Below are positions 45,083-56,850 of a stretch of 64,000 nucleotides of DNA, one piece after another. A model generated the notes under the pieces. That model worked only from the letters and a program-made list of their open reading frames with translations. It was not told where the DNA came from and did no database searches. The first letter of the stretch is position 1; every line of letters begins with the position of its first letter. The position numbers and the translations under genes are program-made. This DNA comes from Chamaelirium japonicum (Eukaryota > Streptophyta > Magnoliopsida > Liliales > Melanthiaceae): the NCBI GenBank assembly GCA_947650365.1, contig OX393549.1, forward strand, positions 31,853,126 through 31,917,125, in the 5' to 3' direction.

Positions 45083-45840
45083 GCCGAACGTCACCGGTTA
45101 CATGCATGGAGCAGCCGGTCGAGCTCTGCATTGGACATTATCGGTTACGCACAAGGAGCAACCACCCAGGATCCGCGCCGGACACTACCTGGCGTGTGGG
45201 TTGCTGCCGGTAGTGCAAGCTGATGCCGCCGGTCATGCGGGCTACTGACGCCGGTCGCGCAGTCCAACATCGCCTTCGTCGAGAGTGGTCGTCGTTGTTT
45301 TGTCGCTGACTGCCGTTGGTTCGCGCTCCAGTCGAGTGCGTTGCGACTGCTGTGTCATACGTGGGGTCGTCTGATATTGATGCTGGGTACGGGCTGATGC
45401 CGGCTGCCTACGATATCGATCAAAATCTTGTGTCTCCGGTGGCGAGTGTGGCTAAGTACAAGCCACCGATCGTGTCCCCTAGTCATGGCGGCATGCGATC
45501 ATGCTCGAATGGCCACCGAGATCAAAATCTCTCGGGTCATGACCAGGTGGTGCTAATCCGAAAATGGGAACAAAAGCAATCATGCGGATCTCCGACGTAA
45601 TCCAATCTCATCGGAGTCGAAGAGCAATCATTGGTGCACCAGGGGAGGAGGATTAACGCTGCTTTGGTTCGTCCCGCTCTATCTTGCGACGTGGGATCGA
45701 CCAGGCTTGAAGGCGTCGTGTGAGATCGACCAAGCTCGATAAGATCGTGCTGATAACGTGTTATGAGACGAAAGAGAAGAGATAGACTGATATAGTACCC
45801 CCACCATTGGGGTCGTATATTATTTATAGAGTGAATAAAC
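45083..45840 (-). mobile_element. Copia-type fragment: LTR end, primer site and leader
   Basis: The minus strand at 45,735-45,775 reads CATAACACGTTATCAGCACGA, the leader/primer-site wording common in one group of plant copia elements. It is preceded by an LTR-like stretch with CTATAAATAATA (about 45,825). Beyond the leader (to 45,083) a Gly/Arg-rich sequence resembles no intact gag. Short and broken; assigned by this motif only. Confidence 0.45.
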
Positions 45841-48800
45841 TTAGCGTCCAAGTAATCACTGTCACGCCCCAGAAATCTGAATACCGATCCCTGGGGTGTG
45901 AGGTAAGAAAGGATGGGATTTTGGGTCTGGTCAATTATTTACACCAATTTGGGTTCTCACGGGACTTCTTCTACGCTCTCTAATATGAAAAACAAGAAGA
46001 AGGGAGAAACAAGAGGGGAATATTTTAAATTTGATTTTTCGAAAAACATTTTTATTAAAAAACAAAGAAAGAGAAATTATCAACAACGAGAAGATATTAT
46101 CTAGTCAAGCTCAACCTTCAAAAGTCATATCCTCTCAGTATGAGTGACCTGTCGGTGCCACTACATACTGACAGGAGTCTATCTGAGGGAGCATAAGGCT
46201 CAAGCCTCCTACGGCTAGCCAAGTGGTCTCATCCATGCCCTAACACTCAGGTGCACCAGTCTAGAGTTCCTATCTACAGGGTTAATCAATTTAGTCATTT
46301 ATATGCACTTATATTTTCATCATGATCTATCCTAGGCTTGGGGCCTTGAGGAGAGGCCTACCCAAAAGAATTCAGCTGGAACCATTGCAACTACAATCAT
46401 AGAATACTAACTAACCGATAAAAACACTTATTCCAATACAATTACAATGTCTGAAGAGAAAAGACTACAAGATTAACGTACTAAGCAGAAAGGTAACACT
46501 GCAACTCTAACTCCGCCTCTGGACTCCTACTGCTACTCCTGAGCCTCTGGACCTGCAACTGAGCCTACTCGTGGGAAAGAGTAGCCCCCAATAGGAAATT
46601 GGGAGATTAGCCAAATTAATGGCTAGTGACATCCTAATAGTCTTTAATAATATGAGACAACTAATCTTAATAAATTAAGATAAGATCAATCAGTTCTAGT
46701 AGGATCAATGTTTGCAGAATGATACCTAAACCTATCAGTAGTCTATATTCACATGCAATTCCTACTGTCACTAGGTTATCTAACCTAAAGTCCATTCAAT
46801 GTTCTACAGCATTAAAGAATAAACTAAATAAGACATTCATCTAAAGTCACGAGATCATCATGTGAACAGTCATACAATTCTAAATTCATGTACAGATAAA
46901 ACTCACACTATCAAAATGTGAACCCCGGATATTTTGTTCATCCGGCCCCCGGTCGGGCATTACTATAGGGCCTTTTATTTCGATGTAGAGGGCCAACTCT
47001 CTCGCCGTGCATCCACCAACACCATGCACTAGTCACCCAGATGATCATAAGGGGTTTCCCGTCTTTCACGGTGGAGCTCTACCGCCCAACTTGCTTTACT
47101 ATAGGGACTTCAACTCCCCGGGACAGGGTTGCTAGGCCAATCCCTACTCGGGGGCACCACCTATTGGCTTTACCACAACCCTTGCCCGTGACCCCTAACC
47201 TACTTAACTTCGGCTGTACGCGCAGGGTGGTTCACGGCCCTTGCGCGCACGGGGTCCCTACCTTCTAACCAGGTAGATTCTCATATAACATCTTTCAACA
47301 TATATACTGAAGCTACAAAAGGTATATTTAATGCTTAACAATTTCCAACAATTTACCCCTGGTCCCGTACTCCTCTCGCAACCCATGCGACATAATAAAT
47401 GAATAAAGTAAGACACTCATCCCAGTGACCCGTGTGCTAGGGTTGCCATACTCCTCTCAGGAGGGTGGGTCTCGATAATTATTAGTTATTCAATTTATTG
47501 TTTAATTTAAGGGAATCCTAATTACGGTGTCCATACAATCAAAAGCAATCATTATTATTATTATTATTAATATTTTAAGCATGCGTCGCCGAACTCGCGA
47601 CTCCGCATGCAAAGCGGTGGTCCACTTGACCACATGCGACGATGCCCGGCGGGGCCCGCATGCAGTGTCTTGAATACCTACCCTTAGTCATTCTCATTTC
47701 CCACTATTAAAGACCACGCAAGGGTAGTAGATGTCACCTGGTTGTCGATCGCACACGACTCCGGCTTGCTAGTTGCTTCTGATCCGTCTCCGCTGGATCA
47801 CCACGATCAAGGTCTGATAATAACCACAGCTCCGTATCACAACTCTATCGATTAAAACAAAAGAATCTACGATGAGGGTTCTATGCCAAGGATAATCGGG
47901 CACCCTCGATAGGGGACCAATATTGAGTCGATAGCACGCAAATCCGTGCGACTGAAGAACTCGAACCTAAACAATACTAGGTCAATCAAGTAATTAGAAG
48001 CAAAACCTACTCATCGAATCGGGCTCGAAGAACCCTTTCCGATGGTTCCGGTTTCGTTGGAATCCGACTTCGGTCGGATGGTTTCGGGTCAAACCAGACA
48101 GAACTGGTGAAAACCAGTCGCATGGATGGGTCGCTAGGGTAGAAGGGGTTATAGGGTTATATTCTAGGTTTAAAAGGTAGGACTCAAAGTTCTAAGCACG
48201 ATGCCGCTGGTTTCGTCCGAATCCGAGTTCGGACGATGAAACAACGGTCAAACCACGGTACCGCAATAATATCGGGTCAAAGGATAAAGCAAGGGATTAA
48301 ACAGTATAATTACTATGATAAACTATGGCCAACAGGTAGTTTTTTCCGAGCCGGTCGAAATGGCGCTAGTTTCGTCAATTCCGAGTTCGGACGGAGAAAT
48401 GGCAGTCGAACCAAAATTGACAGGTTCACGGGTCTGGTTCAGGTGAACCAGACCGGTTCACTATGTGGGTTGGGGCGGGTCTGCGAGGTTGGAGAGCTGG
48501 GTCGAGTTCAGGGTTAAACGGGTCGGGTCTGGGTGTAATGCAATATCGGGTCGGGTTCAGGGTTAAATAATAACCTGGAAATTACAGATCTACCCCCCCC
48601 CCCATGATCATCTTCTCCACGAGTTCACGAGACCAGCCGGGCCAGTTCCTGCGCGTCGGCGGCCGACGGGAGGGGCGGCCTGGAGCGCCGACGAGCGCTC
48701 GATCGGCCTCTCCCGCACCACCCCCACAGAGGAGGCGCGGGGGGAGGCGGCCGGAGCGGCCGTCGGAGCCCGAGAGCTCGGCCGGAGGGGGCTTCACGAG

Positions 48801-49019
48801 GGTTGGTCGGATCGGAGGTCGGTGGTCGCCGGGGAGGCTAGGGGTTCGGTGCGGCGGCGGTGTCCGCCCGTGCGGGCCGCGGCAAGAGAGGAGGAAGGGG
48901 GTCGCGGGGTTGGGTCGGGGAGGAGGATGGGAGGAGGAGGGTGGCTGACCTGGGGGTCTCGGCGTGCTCGCCGGTGCTCCGGCGAGGGGCTGGTGGGGTG
49001 CTCCGATCTTCCTCGATCT

Positions 49020-49086
49020 CTTCTCCTTCCCTCTCTCTGTCTCGTTCTCTCTCTCTCTCTCTCCCGTTCTCTCTCTCTATTTCTCC

Positions 49087-49117
<31 letters not shown>

Positions 49118-49140
49118 CCGTTCTCTCTCTCTCTCTCTAT
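49020..49140. repeat. CT-rich microsatellite tract in solo LTR
   Basis: CT runs separated by 'cccgtt' spacers, just downstream (minus strand) of the LTR TATA box, so they would be transcribed as GA repeats in the leader. Confidence 0.9.
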
Positions 49141-49145
49141 TTATA
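49137..49145 (-). promoter_or_regulatory. TATA box of the 4.1-kb solo LTR
   Basis: The minus strand reads TGTATAAATAGAGAGAG. A promoter left in a solo LTR could still fire leftwards. Confidence 0.5.
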
Positions 49146-49989
49146 CATGTATATAGGTCGGTAAAGAGATGGGGTGGGGGGATAGGGTCAGTTAAGGCCT
49201 TCCTAATAAGGGGGAGGGGATAAAGGTATGGAAGATATGGGTTTATCATCCCCAAATCTTGCCCAATCATTCTCATCCGAATTTTGGATTTTAAATAACT
49301 GGGGAGGGAGGTCAAGAGAGCTTAAACTATGCTAGGAGACCGAGAGGTAGGCTCTAGGGCTAGTCGGGCTCGGTCCCGATCCCTGAACCGGGCTCGGTTG
49401 GAATCCGGGTGCGATTCGCCCACTAACCGAGCTGAAAAGAATAATAAGTCGTAACTATCAAACCAGAAGTTGGAATAGGGCCCGAGAGGATTCCTTGGAA
49501 AGGTCTCGTCAACGTGAACACGTCAGCGCTTGGTACATAATTTTCTGACTTCTGGATCTCCCGAAAAGAAAGAAAGATTCCAAAACTCAAAATAACAATA
49601 ACTATTCACCCGGGGGTCGGATCTACCCTAACTCAGGCTCATTGGAAGGCTCTCTCAGAGCCTCACCTAATGTATCCTGTTTCGTTATGATCCGATCACC
49701 CAATCTCTTGTGGAAAACAAAACGGCTACAACTATCGACCAATTATCGTTTTTCTAGGGTTTATCTGTCGGGCTGCCGAAACTGGCTGCGCATACACATG
49801 ATCGTTGCACGGAACGCACCATCGTGACATGCTCGAAGTTACGGAGAATGTAAACGTAAAACATCCCATAGGTTTACGATCCATTTATTGGGAAAAAGCC
49901 CAAAGAAAAAGTCTGGCGGCAAAAAGACGAAACTAGCCATTGATGATTTCTATTATTCTCAAATCTAACACCACAGGTGTTACAATCAC

Positions 49990-50336
49990 CATATAAAATC
50001 TTAATTCCATGAAGATTGGACGGTGGATAGCCATACGATCCAATGATATCATAACATCTCCTCTATTTTCTATAATTTTTTCTAAGTTTAACAAAAATAT
50101 TTTCTATAATTTGTATAAGGTTAACAAAAATGACTAATTGATCCATATAGAACAAAGATTGATGCAAAAAGATCATGCTAAAGGATCAACGAAAGAAGTT
50201 AAAAGGTCTGACCAACAATTTCATTTTTTTTCCCCTCTTAATTCCTTCTCCTATTTTCTACACATATGACGCATTGTTTCTAGGTATATTTTTTTTCTCT
50301 ATATATTTTCACAATTCTTTGCATATGTTTTTAGTG
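49990..50336. other. No gene recognised
   Basis: AT-rich intergenic sequence with a short internal repeat ('ttttctataattt' at 50,070 and 50,100). Nothing else seen. Confidence 0.6.
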
Positions 50337-50513
50337 TAAGTTACGCTTTGCCCCCTTGAATTGTAGCTCAATAACAACACTTAGCCCCCTTGTTGTTTAT
50401 TTTGTTCCAAATTGCACCTCATTATCAAAACAGAATTGAAGGAGATAAAATGCAGTTTTTAAACTATTGGAAGTGTTTTTGAGCTAAATTGCAGGGGGCA
50501 AAGTGTAATTTAT
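50337..50513. mobile_element. MITE with inverted ends (TAAGTTACGCTTTGCCCCC)
   Basis: The left end TAAGTTACGCTTTGCCCCC and the right end GGGGGCAAAGTGTAATTTA are inverted repeats, and the adjoining GTAGCTCA / TGAGCTAA pair too. Total about 177 bp. Same family as 22,905-23,037, 52,084-52,226 and 61,848-62,137. Confidence 0.75.
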
Positions 50514-50530
50514 CCATATTTATATGGAAA

Positions 50531-51138
50531 TTTTATGCATATCCCATAAATCTGTAATTAGCCCCCATTTCCAACAAACTTGTACACACTCCTCTTTTTT
50601 TTTCTTACCCTATTGCTATCCCAAAAATGCCCTTCCTTACACCGGACCTTCAATACACCCCAGTTAAATAGCCCGCCCCAACTTGATTATACACCAATCA
50701 AACACATACCCCCTTAAATATATCTCAATTATATGCACTCTTGAATACACCCCTCTTAAATAAACCCCATGCAGTTGGCTGGTACTTGAAGGCACAAGTA
50801 GCGCTGCAACTTGGGCGGGCCAACCCGAGTCCAACCCAGATTTGGGTGGGCTAACCCGCGCCCAACCCGAATTATTTTTTCTCTACCATATTGAAGCCGA
50901 TCAACCCACCCCGCACTGCCCAATCAACCCGGCCAACCCGACGGGTTGGGGTTGGGCTTGGACTAAGGAAGTTCAAAGAGACCTTGGGTTGGGGGTACAA
51001 AAGAGGTTGAGTTAGGACTTTGGGGTTTGGGGTACAAAAGAAAAGGGCATTGTTGGTATTAAAGAATTGTTGAGTAAGATATTGAGAAACGATAGGGAGC
51101 CGGTGGCTAATTACAGATTTCTGGGGTACGAATAAAAT
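50531..51138. mobile_element. Fold-back element with nested repeat
   Basis: The left arm 'cccataaatctgtaattagc' (from about 50,542) pairs with the right arm 'gctaattacagatttctggg' (about 51,105). The interior at 50,800-50,960 holds its own inverted motif (caacccgag...cgacgggttgggg), perhaps an older insertion. No coding sequence. Confidence 0.55.
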
Positions 51139-51184
51139 GTCTCTATTTAAATTGTAAACCATATAAAATGTATAATAAAACTAG

Positions 51185-51209
51185 TAAAAACGCCGTGCCC
51201 AAGGTCACG
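51185..51209 (-). other. Helitron 3' terminal hairpin
   Basis: An imperfect 18-nt palindrome, CCGTGCCCAAGGTCACGG (plus, 51,192-51,209), separated from the terminal CTAG by seven to eight bases. Confidence 0.7.
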
Positions 51210-51740
51210 GAAAAGATTTCTAGGACGACGAAAATATTTCGAGGGCGGGGATAATTTTTAGAGGGTGGCGGCAACATTTTGGGGGCGGCAAAAGATTAAT
51301 TTTGAGGACGTGAAAATTTTTTAAGGGAGGGGTCAATATTTTAAGGATGGTAACAATAATTTAAAAGTGGTAATAATTTAAAAGAGATGATAATATTTCC
51401 ATAAAAGCATTTTGGCAAGGACACATACATTAGTTGGGGGCGACAAAATTCAATAATAACATAACTGCACTAATATTTTGTGTGAATGGACTCACGGAGT
51501 ACGTCGTATGCTCACAATATTTTGATGTAGGTGGGCCCCACTGATGAATCGGGAAACATTTTGAGGGCGGTGATAATATTTAGAGGATGACAGCAATATT
51601 TCAAGGGAGGCAATGATAGTTCATGGGCAATGATATTATTTCAAAGGGGGGCATAATATTTCGAGGGTGGCAACGAAACATTTCAAGAGCGGTAACAATA
51701 TTATTAGGGGGTCCAATAATTCGAGGGTGACAATAATTCA
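51210..51740. repeat. Degenerate short repeats (aatatttcgagggtgg)
   Basis: The phrase 'atttcgagggtggcaacaat' and variants recur at irregular 20-60 bp spacing next to the Helitron 3' end. Two similar phrases (gacaatatttcgaggcgagg) lie at 54,809-54,830 and 54,990-55,030, on the other side of the captured genes. Confidence 0.65.
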
Positions 51741-51870
51741 AGAAGGGGGCGCACAGTGGGTGCAGAGAGAGAGGGGGCACAACGGGCAGGGTGGGTTTCG
51801 ATTTTCAAGAGAGTCACGGGGTGGGTATTGAACAGAGGTCTGGCGGCAGCCAGAGGAGGCTACGATGGGG

Positions 51871-51877
<7 letters not shown>

Positions 51878-51932
<55 letters not shown>
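51878..51932. repeat. (GA)n microsatellite
   Basis: An uninterrupted GA run of about 54 bp; shorter runs follow at 51,980-52,018. Confidence 0.97.
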
Positions 51933-51933
<1 letters not shown>

Positions 51934-52083
51934 ACCTGCGGGGCGAACAGAGGTTGGGCTGGGGCACACAACGGGTGCAAAGAGAGAAAGAAAGAGAGAC
52001 AGAGAGAGAGAGAAAGAGATTATATTTTGGGATGTCTCAGCTAGCATCTTCAGCAAAATTCCCACATAGGAAATATTTTTGGA

Positions 52084-52226
52084 TAAATTATGCTTTGCCC
52101 CCCTGAAGTTTAGCTCAAAAACACTTGATCCCCCTATAGTTAAAAAACTACATTTTGCACCCCTTCAATTCAATTTCGATTAGATAAAAATTACCAAATG
52201 AAGAAATACATTTTGCCCCCCTATGT
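52084..52226. mobile_element. MITE piece inside the Helitron
   Basis: 'taaattatgctttgcccccc' (from about 52,084) and 'agtttagctcaaaaacactt' match the left arm of the MITE at 61,848. The right side ends in 'ttttgcccccctatg' rather than the expected inverted arm, so it is incomplete or rearranged. Confidence 0.6.
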
Positions 52227-52336
52227 TACTTATGTTTGTTCATTCTCGGCACTCGTTTTTCTAATCCAGAAAGTATTCTGTGCGGGATCTTTCGAGTGAA
52301 TTACCAATGGAGATTTTGTTGTGTAAACCAATGCAG

Positions 52337-52441
52337 GTTCGCATCTTGTGTAACGACTGTGGAGCAAACTCTGAAGTACAGTATCATGTGGTTGCTCGGA
52401 AATGCCCCAACTGCAGGTCCTATAATACTCGCCAGAAATGA
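52337..52441 (+). pseudogene. Captured last exon of a MIEL1/RCHY1-type E3 ligase
   Basis: After an acceptor-like ATGCAG, 34 codons and a stop read VRILCNDCGANSEV, then QYHVVARKCPNCRSYNTRQK. This is the zinc-ribbon end of plant CHY/RING-type ubiquitin ligases (MIEL1/RZFP34 group): two CxxC pairs and the SYNTR tail are all kept. The upstream CHY and RING exons are absent, so it cannot be a working ligase. It lies within the Helitron and is best read as a captured gene fragment. Confidence 0.8.
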
Positions 52442-52511
52442 AGGCACAGATGAGATGAAATCGTCCACCACGACTCATACTTGTTGGTGCACTGTATGGT
52501 GTCAGCCCATA

Positions 52512-52625
52512 CCAGACTTGACGAAGTATATGATGCAAATGTATCACAGCTGCTTCCTCTCCTGGAACCCTATGATGCTGCCTGCCAAACTGAGACTGGA
52601 GCAATCACAGCTGTCCGCATCAAAG
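52512..52625 (+). pseudogene. Unidentified exon-like fragment
   Basis: An acceptor-like TGTCAG is followed by an open frame encoding AHTRLDEVYDANVSQLL, then PLLEPYDAACQTETG and AITAVRIKG. Its composition looks like real globular protein rather than chance, but I cannot name the family. It overlaps slightly, on the other strand, the coiled-coil fragment. Confidence 0.35.
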
Positions 52626-52905
52626 GCACTTTTCCTCTCCAAAGATGACTTCAGATCACTATACTCGCCAATAAGATCATTCAATTTTCTCTCGGTCTTA
52701 TTTTTTTCTGCATGTAATGACCTGATTTTATCATTCAGATCCTCACTTGAAGATTCCTTTGAATGTAATTCTCCTCTAGCATTGAAGATTTAATTTTCGA
52801 CTGTTCGACAATCGAATTTGCTTCTGCGAGATCTGCTTTAGTTTGGTCAAAAATAGAGATCAAGTTCTTATATTCTGATTCGTTATCCAGATCTGTCGGC
52901 ACTGC
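52617..52905 (-). pseudogene. Captured coiled-coil protein fragment
   Basis: The minus strand encodes DLDNESEYKNLISIFDQTK, then ADLAEANSIVEQSK with heptad-like spacing, and after a frame change DLNDKIRSLHAEKNKTERKL. It reads like a long coiled coil of a cytoskeletal or kinesin-type protein, but the gene is not identified. It is open over parts only and so is a fragment. Confidence 0.5.
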
Positions 52906-53677
52906 AGCAGGCCGCCTTCGGCGGCAACACAGCTGTCGGCAAAAAAGCGGACCGCCTTCGAAAGGTACACACAAAAACAGATTCTCTCACTACAAAACTT
53001 CACAAATAGATGTCTACAGAGACAGCTTAAGGAAACAGATCCAAGCCTCATTCGTCACCCTTCCCAACTTAAAGAGAGGAAAAAGGATCCACACCCAACT
53101 CAAAAAATACACAAAAAGAAAGAAAATCCTCAAAAACATTGCCTCACTTTTGGAAAGTACTGTACAATTTTTAAAAAAACTCTTCTAACTCCTAGCACAA
53201 CCACCTAAATCTTAAAATCTTCGTACATCGCCAACCTCAATTACAGACTTGGTGTATGTAAAACCAGAAAAATTGAAGCCCCCGCATCCAAAACTTCAGG
53301 CTTTGTAGCTATTTCTCCAAGCTGTAGATATCAGAAAAACAAAATTGATGGTAAAACTGGAGCAAATGCTATACAGGTCAGAGGCCCGTGAAAACGGCTG
53401 GGGTCATTCAGATTCCTGAGTCGTCCGGTGCGTTGGAGGATTCCTCTACATTTAGGTAATCAATGCTTCTTGTTAATCTTTATTTCTTTCTACTTTATTG
53501 ACCAAGCAAGTCAGAAAATCAAGATACAAAATTTTGAATAGAAAACACAGAGTTAGTGTTTCATGATACGTCTCTTCCCCGAAATTATTCAGTGTCACGG
53601 AAGATATAACTGACTCCTACTTAGCTGTATTTATAGTACGAAGAAAACATAGAGTAACTCAAAATGTTATCTTTCAG
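52906..53677. other. Helitron interior, mostly unresolved
   Basis: AT-rich sequence. A possible exon at 53,390-53,453 encodes KTAGVIQIPESSGALEDSST and is followed by a GTAAT donor-like sequence, but I cannot name it. Nothing else is supported. Confidence 0.35.
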
Positions 53678-53869
53678 GTTCTTGCGGAGATAAGACCATA
53701 CCTCGAAGGCACAGGAGGTGGAGTGCTCGAGCTTGTTCAGATCAATGGTTATGTCGTGAGGGTCCGACTCAGTGGACCTGCAGCCGAGGTGATGACGGTT
53801 CATGTAGCTCTAACCCAGAAACCGAAGGAAAAAATACCTTCCATTGCAGCCGTCCAGTTGGTGGAATAG
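53678..53869 (+). pseudogene. Captured last exon of a plastid NFU (NifU-like) protein
   Basis: After an acceptor (CTTTCAG at 53,677) 63 codons and a stop read [20 protein letters not shown], then [20 protein letters not shown] and [18 protein letters not shown]. This is the C-terminal NifU-like domain of chloroplast NFU1-3, the one that has lost the CxxC iron-sulphur motif (GPAA takes its place). The N-terminal plastid signal and the active NFU domain are absent here, so it is a gene fragment. The original gene takes part in plastid Fe-S cluster delivery. Confidence 0.85.
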
Positions 53870-54093
53870 TCAGGCTCAAGCTACTAATCTTATAATTGTT
53901 TGTATTGAATCAGAATCAGTGCTAAAAAACACAGCATATGATCTTACAGAGGTTAACTTTTTTAACAAAACAGTATTATCCCATCAGATGGGGTCGCCCA
54001 TGGATCACAACTCTAATAAAAAAGGATTCATAACATACATAAACAGTATTTTACAGTGAGGTTGCAAAAAAGTTGTACCATTCTGGTGCTTAA

Positions 54094-54735
54094 TTAATCA
54101 GATAACCCAATATCTCGAACACCAACATGAATCTGCAATCTGTTCATCATCTTCCGCAGCTCCTCCAACCTCTTGCACTCCCCATATCGGGTTAGAAAGC
54201 CCTCCAACACCCGAAATCCCCTCTCGGAAGGAACCCTCCCTCTCTCGACCATCTGTTTGAAACACCGGTAGGCCTCCGCCACCTTCCCGCTGTAGCACAA
54301 CCCTATCACCAACATATCCAATGTGTGTTGATGAGGGCAGCAGCCCTTCTCCACCAAGTAATCCCATAGCTCCAGACCCAGATCGGACCGTCGGTCCTCG
54401 CAGAAATGCTTCATCAGCAGCATCACCATCCGTGTCCTCGGGACGAAGTTCCTCTCCACCATTGTCTGGTAGACCTTGTAAACATCCTCCGACCATCCAA
54501 ACCTCTTCAATCCGCAGAACAGGGTATTGTAGGTCACATCGTCCACCCCGATTTCCTTCGTCTCCATCTCCTCCATCAGCTCCATTGCAGACTTGAGATC
54601 TCCGGTCCTCATCAGCGCACCCATCAGGGCATTGTAAGCTCCCCTATCCGGCGTCAGCCCTCTCTCACACATTTCATCAAACAGACTGCGGGCACGAAAT
54701 GGGTTCCGGGCGATGCCAGCCCCATGAACCAATGT
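54094..54735 (-). pseudogene. Captured 3' end of a PPR protein gene
   Basis: About 210 codons open to a stop on the minus strand encode at least five pentatricopeptide repeats. Examples are RARSLFDEMCERGLTPD, YNALMGALMRTGDLKSAMEL, VTYNTLFCGLKRFGWSEDV and EAYRCFKQMVERGRVPSE. P-type spacing (35 residues) fits an organelle RNA-binding protein. The N-terminal repeats and targeting signal are missing; upstream of about 54,735 the frame passes into Helitron repeat sequence. The reading frame is intact over the captured part, which suggests recent capture. Confidence 0.85.
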
Positions 54736-54779
54736 TTGTCCATTTTGGGGATGAGTGCAATTCATGGATTGGATATGGT

Positions 54780-55240
54780 TACAACAGACAACTGCGATCA
54801 TCAAGGTAGATGACAATATTTCGAGGCGAGGACAATATTTGTGTATTAAAAATCTGTACAACAGACAACTGCGATCATCAAGGTATGGTTGAAGCATTGT
54901 ATGGTAACAAAATTGCACTCTGTTTTTTTTTTCCTTCCATGTATGGTTGAAGCATTATACAACAGACAACTGCGATCATCAAGGTAGATGACAATATTTC
55001 GAGGCGAGGACAATATTTCGAGGCGAGGACAATCAGTTAATAATTGTGTATTAAAAATATGTGGACATTAATATCATCTTTCCACATTTCTACAAATCAA
55101 CCATACATGGAAGGAAAAAAAAAACCCATATTAAAAGATTTCGAGATTTCGAGATCGACGAAAATATCATCTTTCCACATGTCCGCAGCTCACTTTCCAC
55201 CCCGGCTGCCATATTTTCGTCGTTCTCGAAATCTTTTTTA
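54780..55240. repeat. Short direct and inverted repeats
   Basis: 'acaacagacaactgcgatca' occurs at 54,780, 54,857 and 54,960. 'ccttccatgtatggttga' (54,935) is inverted at 55,098. 'gatttcgagatcgacgaaaa' (55,147) is inverted at 55,207-55,230. Confidence 0.8.
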
Positions 55241-55870
55241 ATACGGGCATTCAATGCCTTGTATCAACATGTTCACATAGATGGGATGACCTTATATCAA
55301 TGTCTCAACCAGACCAAAACAGAAGATCAACTAAAAGCAAAATAATTAAAAAATGAGACGGGAAAACAATATGGATGAAGAAAAGATGGACGAAAAAATA
55401 CATTTTTTTGCATAGGCAATAATATGTATGCAAAAAAAAAAAAAACAGAGGATCAAATTTTTGCATCCATATTTTTGGAAAATATGGATGCACACTTCGG
55501 GCTCAGAGAATTCATAGGCAAAATCATTCAAAAATCAGATTGGTAAAAAAAATGTATGATTTTTTGCATTTAAAATGGCTGATTTTTTCTATGAAAACTC
55601 CGAGCCCGCAATGAGTCCATAGCCCGGAAAAAAATCAACACACTTCGGGCTTGGAGTATTCCTAGGCAAAATCAGTGATTTTAAATGCAAAATCATTCAA
55701 AAATAAGACAAAAAAAAATATGGATGCACCATATTTGACCGCCTTAACCGTAACCAAAAATCTAATTTGGAATATATGTTATCGAAAATTTCAAATCCTT
55801 GAAACAACAGTCAATAGTCTCATTCTAACCAAATGAATCCATATGAACCTAAATTCAAGACGGGTAAAAT

Positions 55871-56850
55871 ATCTGGATGTACACTTCGGGCTCAGTATTC
55901 ATAGGCAAAATCATTAAAAAATAAGACGTGTACAAAATATGTATAATTTTTTGTATTTAAAATGACTGATTTTGTCTATGATGCAACAGTCTCATTCTAG
56001 CCAAAATTTTACAACATTGTACTATAATGTTATAAAAATAATACAACTCAAGGGACAGAGGCCCCTCTTCAGCGATGGAATGTAAAGGAATCTCACCTCG
56101 TATTGGTCCGCACCTTGGTGGTGTGCGGTGAAGTCTCCGCTGATTGCCAAAAAAAAAAAACAAATGATCAACGTTTTTTTAAAAAACAGAAGATCAATTT
56201 GCGAGAGAGTGAGAGGTAGAGATGGTACCTGGGGGTGTGAATTGGGTTTTGTCCAGTCAGGATCAAGTCTCTCTATTCAATGAGCCTAACATTCCATGAT
56301 GCTACGACTGCAGAAACACAAAATCAGGGATTAAAATCAAAACCAGCAATGAAAAATCTGGATGTACACTTCGGGCTCAGAGTATTCATAGGCAAAATCA
56401 TTAAAAAATAAGACAGGTAAAAAATATATATGATTTTTTACATTTAAAATGATTGATTTTGTCTATGAAGCAACAGTCTCATTCTAGCCAAAATTTCACA
56501 ACATTGTACTATAATGCTAAAAAAATAATGCAACTCAAGGGACAGAGGCCCCTCCTCAGTGATGGAATGTAAAGGAATCTCACCTCATATTGGTCCGCGC
56601 CTTGGTGGTGTGCGGTGAAGCCTCCGCTGACTGCCAAAAAAAAAAAAACAAATGATCAACTTTTTCTGAAAAAATAGAAAATCAATTTGCGAGAGAGTGA
56701 GGTAGAGATGGCACCTGGGGGCGTGAGCTGGGTTTTGTCCATTCAGGATCAAGTCTCTCTATTCAATGAGCCTAACATTCCATGATGCTACGACTGCAGA
56801 AACACAAAATCAGGAATTAAAATCAAAATCAGCAATGAAAAATCTGATTG
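55871..56850. repeat. ~485-bp tandem duplication
   Basis: Two units (55,871-56,355 and 56,356-56,850) share 'ggatgtacacttcgggctca', 'ggacagaggcccctc', 'ccttggtggtgtgcggtgaa' and 'aatgagcctaacattcc'. A weaker third copy of the first part lies at 55,485-55,700. No gene recognised. Confidence 0.88.

Larger units (their letters stand above)
45860..49984 (-). mobile_element. Solo LTR (4.1 kb), same family as 2,403-6,005
   Basis: The ends are TGTCACGCCCC (plus, left) and GTGTTACA (right), so on the minus strand it runs TGTAACACC...GGGGCGTGACA. An exact 5-bp duplication, ATCAC, flanks it (45,855-45,859 and 49,985-49,989). No gag, pol or internal LTR copy is seen. 45,860-47,800 matches the reverse complement of 4,250-6,005 (for example 'ccgtgcgcgcaagggccgtg'), while the 5' half is unrelated. 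A minus-strand TATA box lies at 49,137-49,145. The frames at 48,582-49,315 are GC-rich or CT-repeat driven and not called. Confidence 0.8.

Noticed and set aside
48582-49315. Frames in the 4.1-kb solo LTR, including Arg/Glu repeats
   Set aside because: Driven by the CT/GA microsatellite and GC-rich leader sequence.
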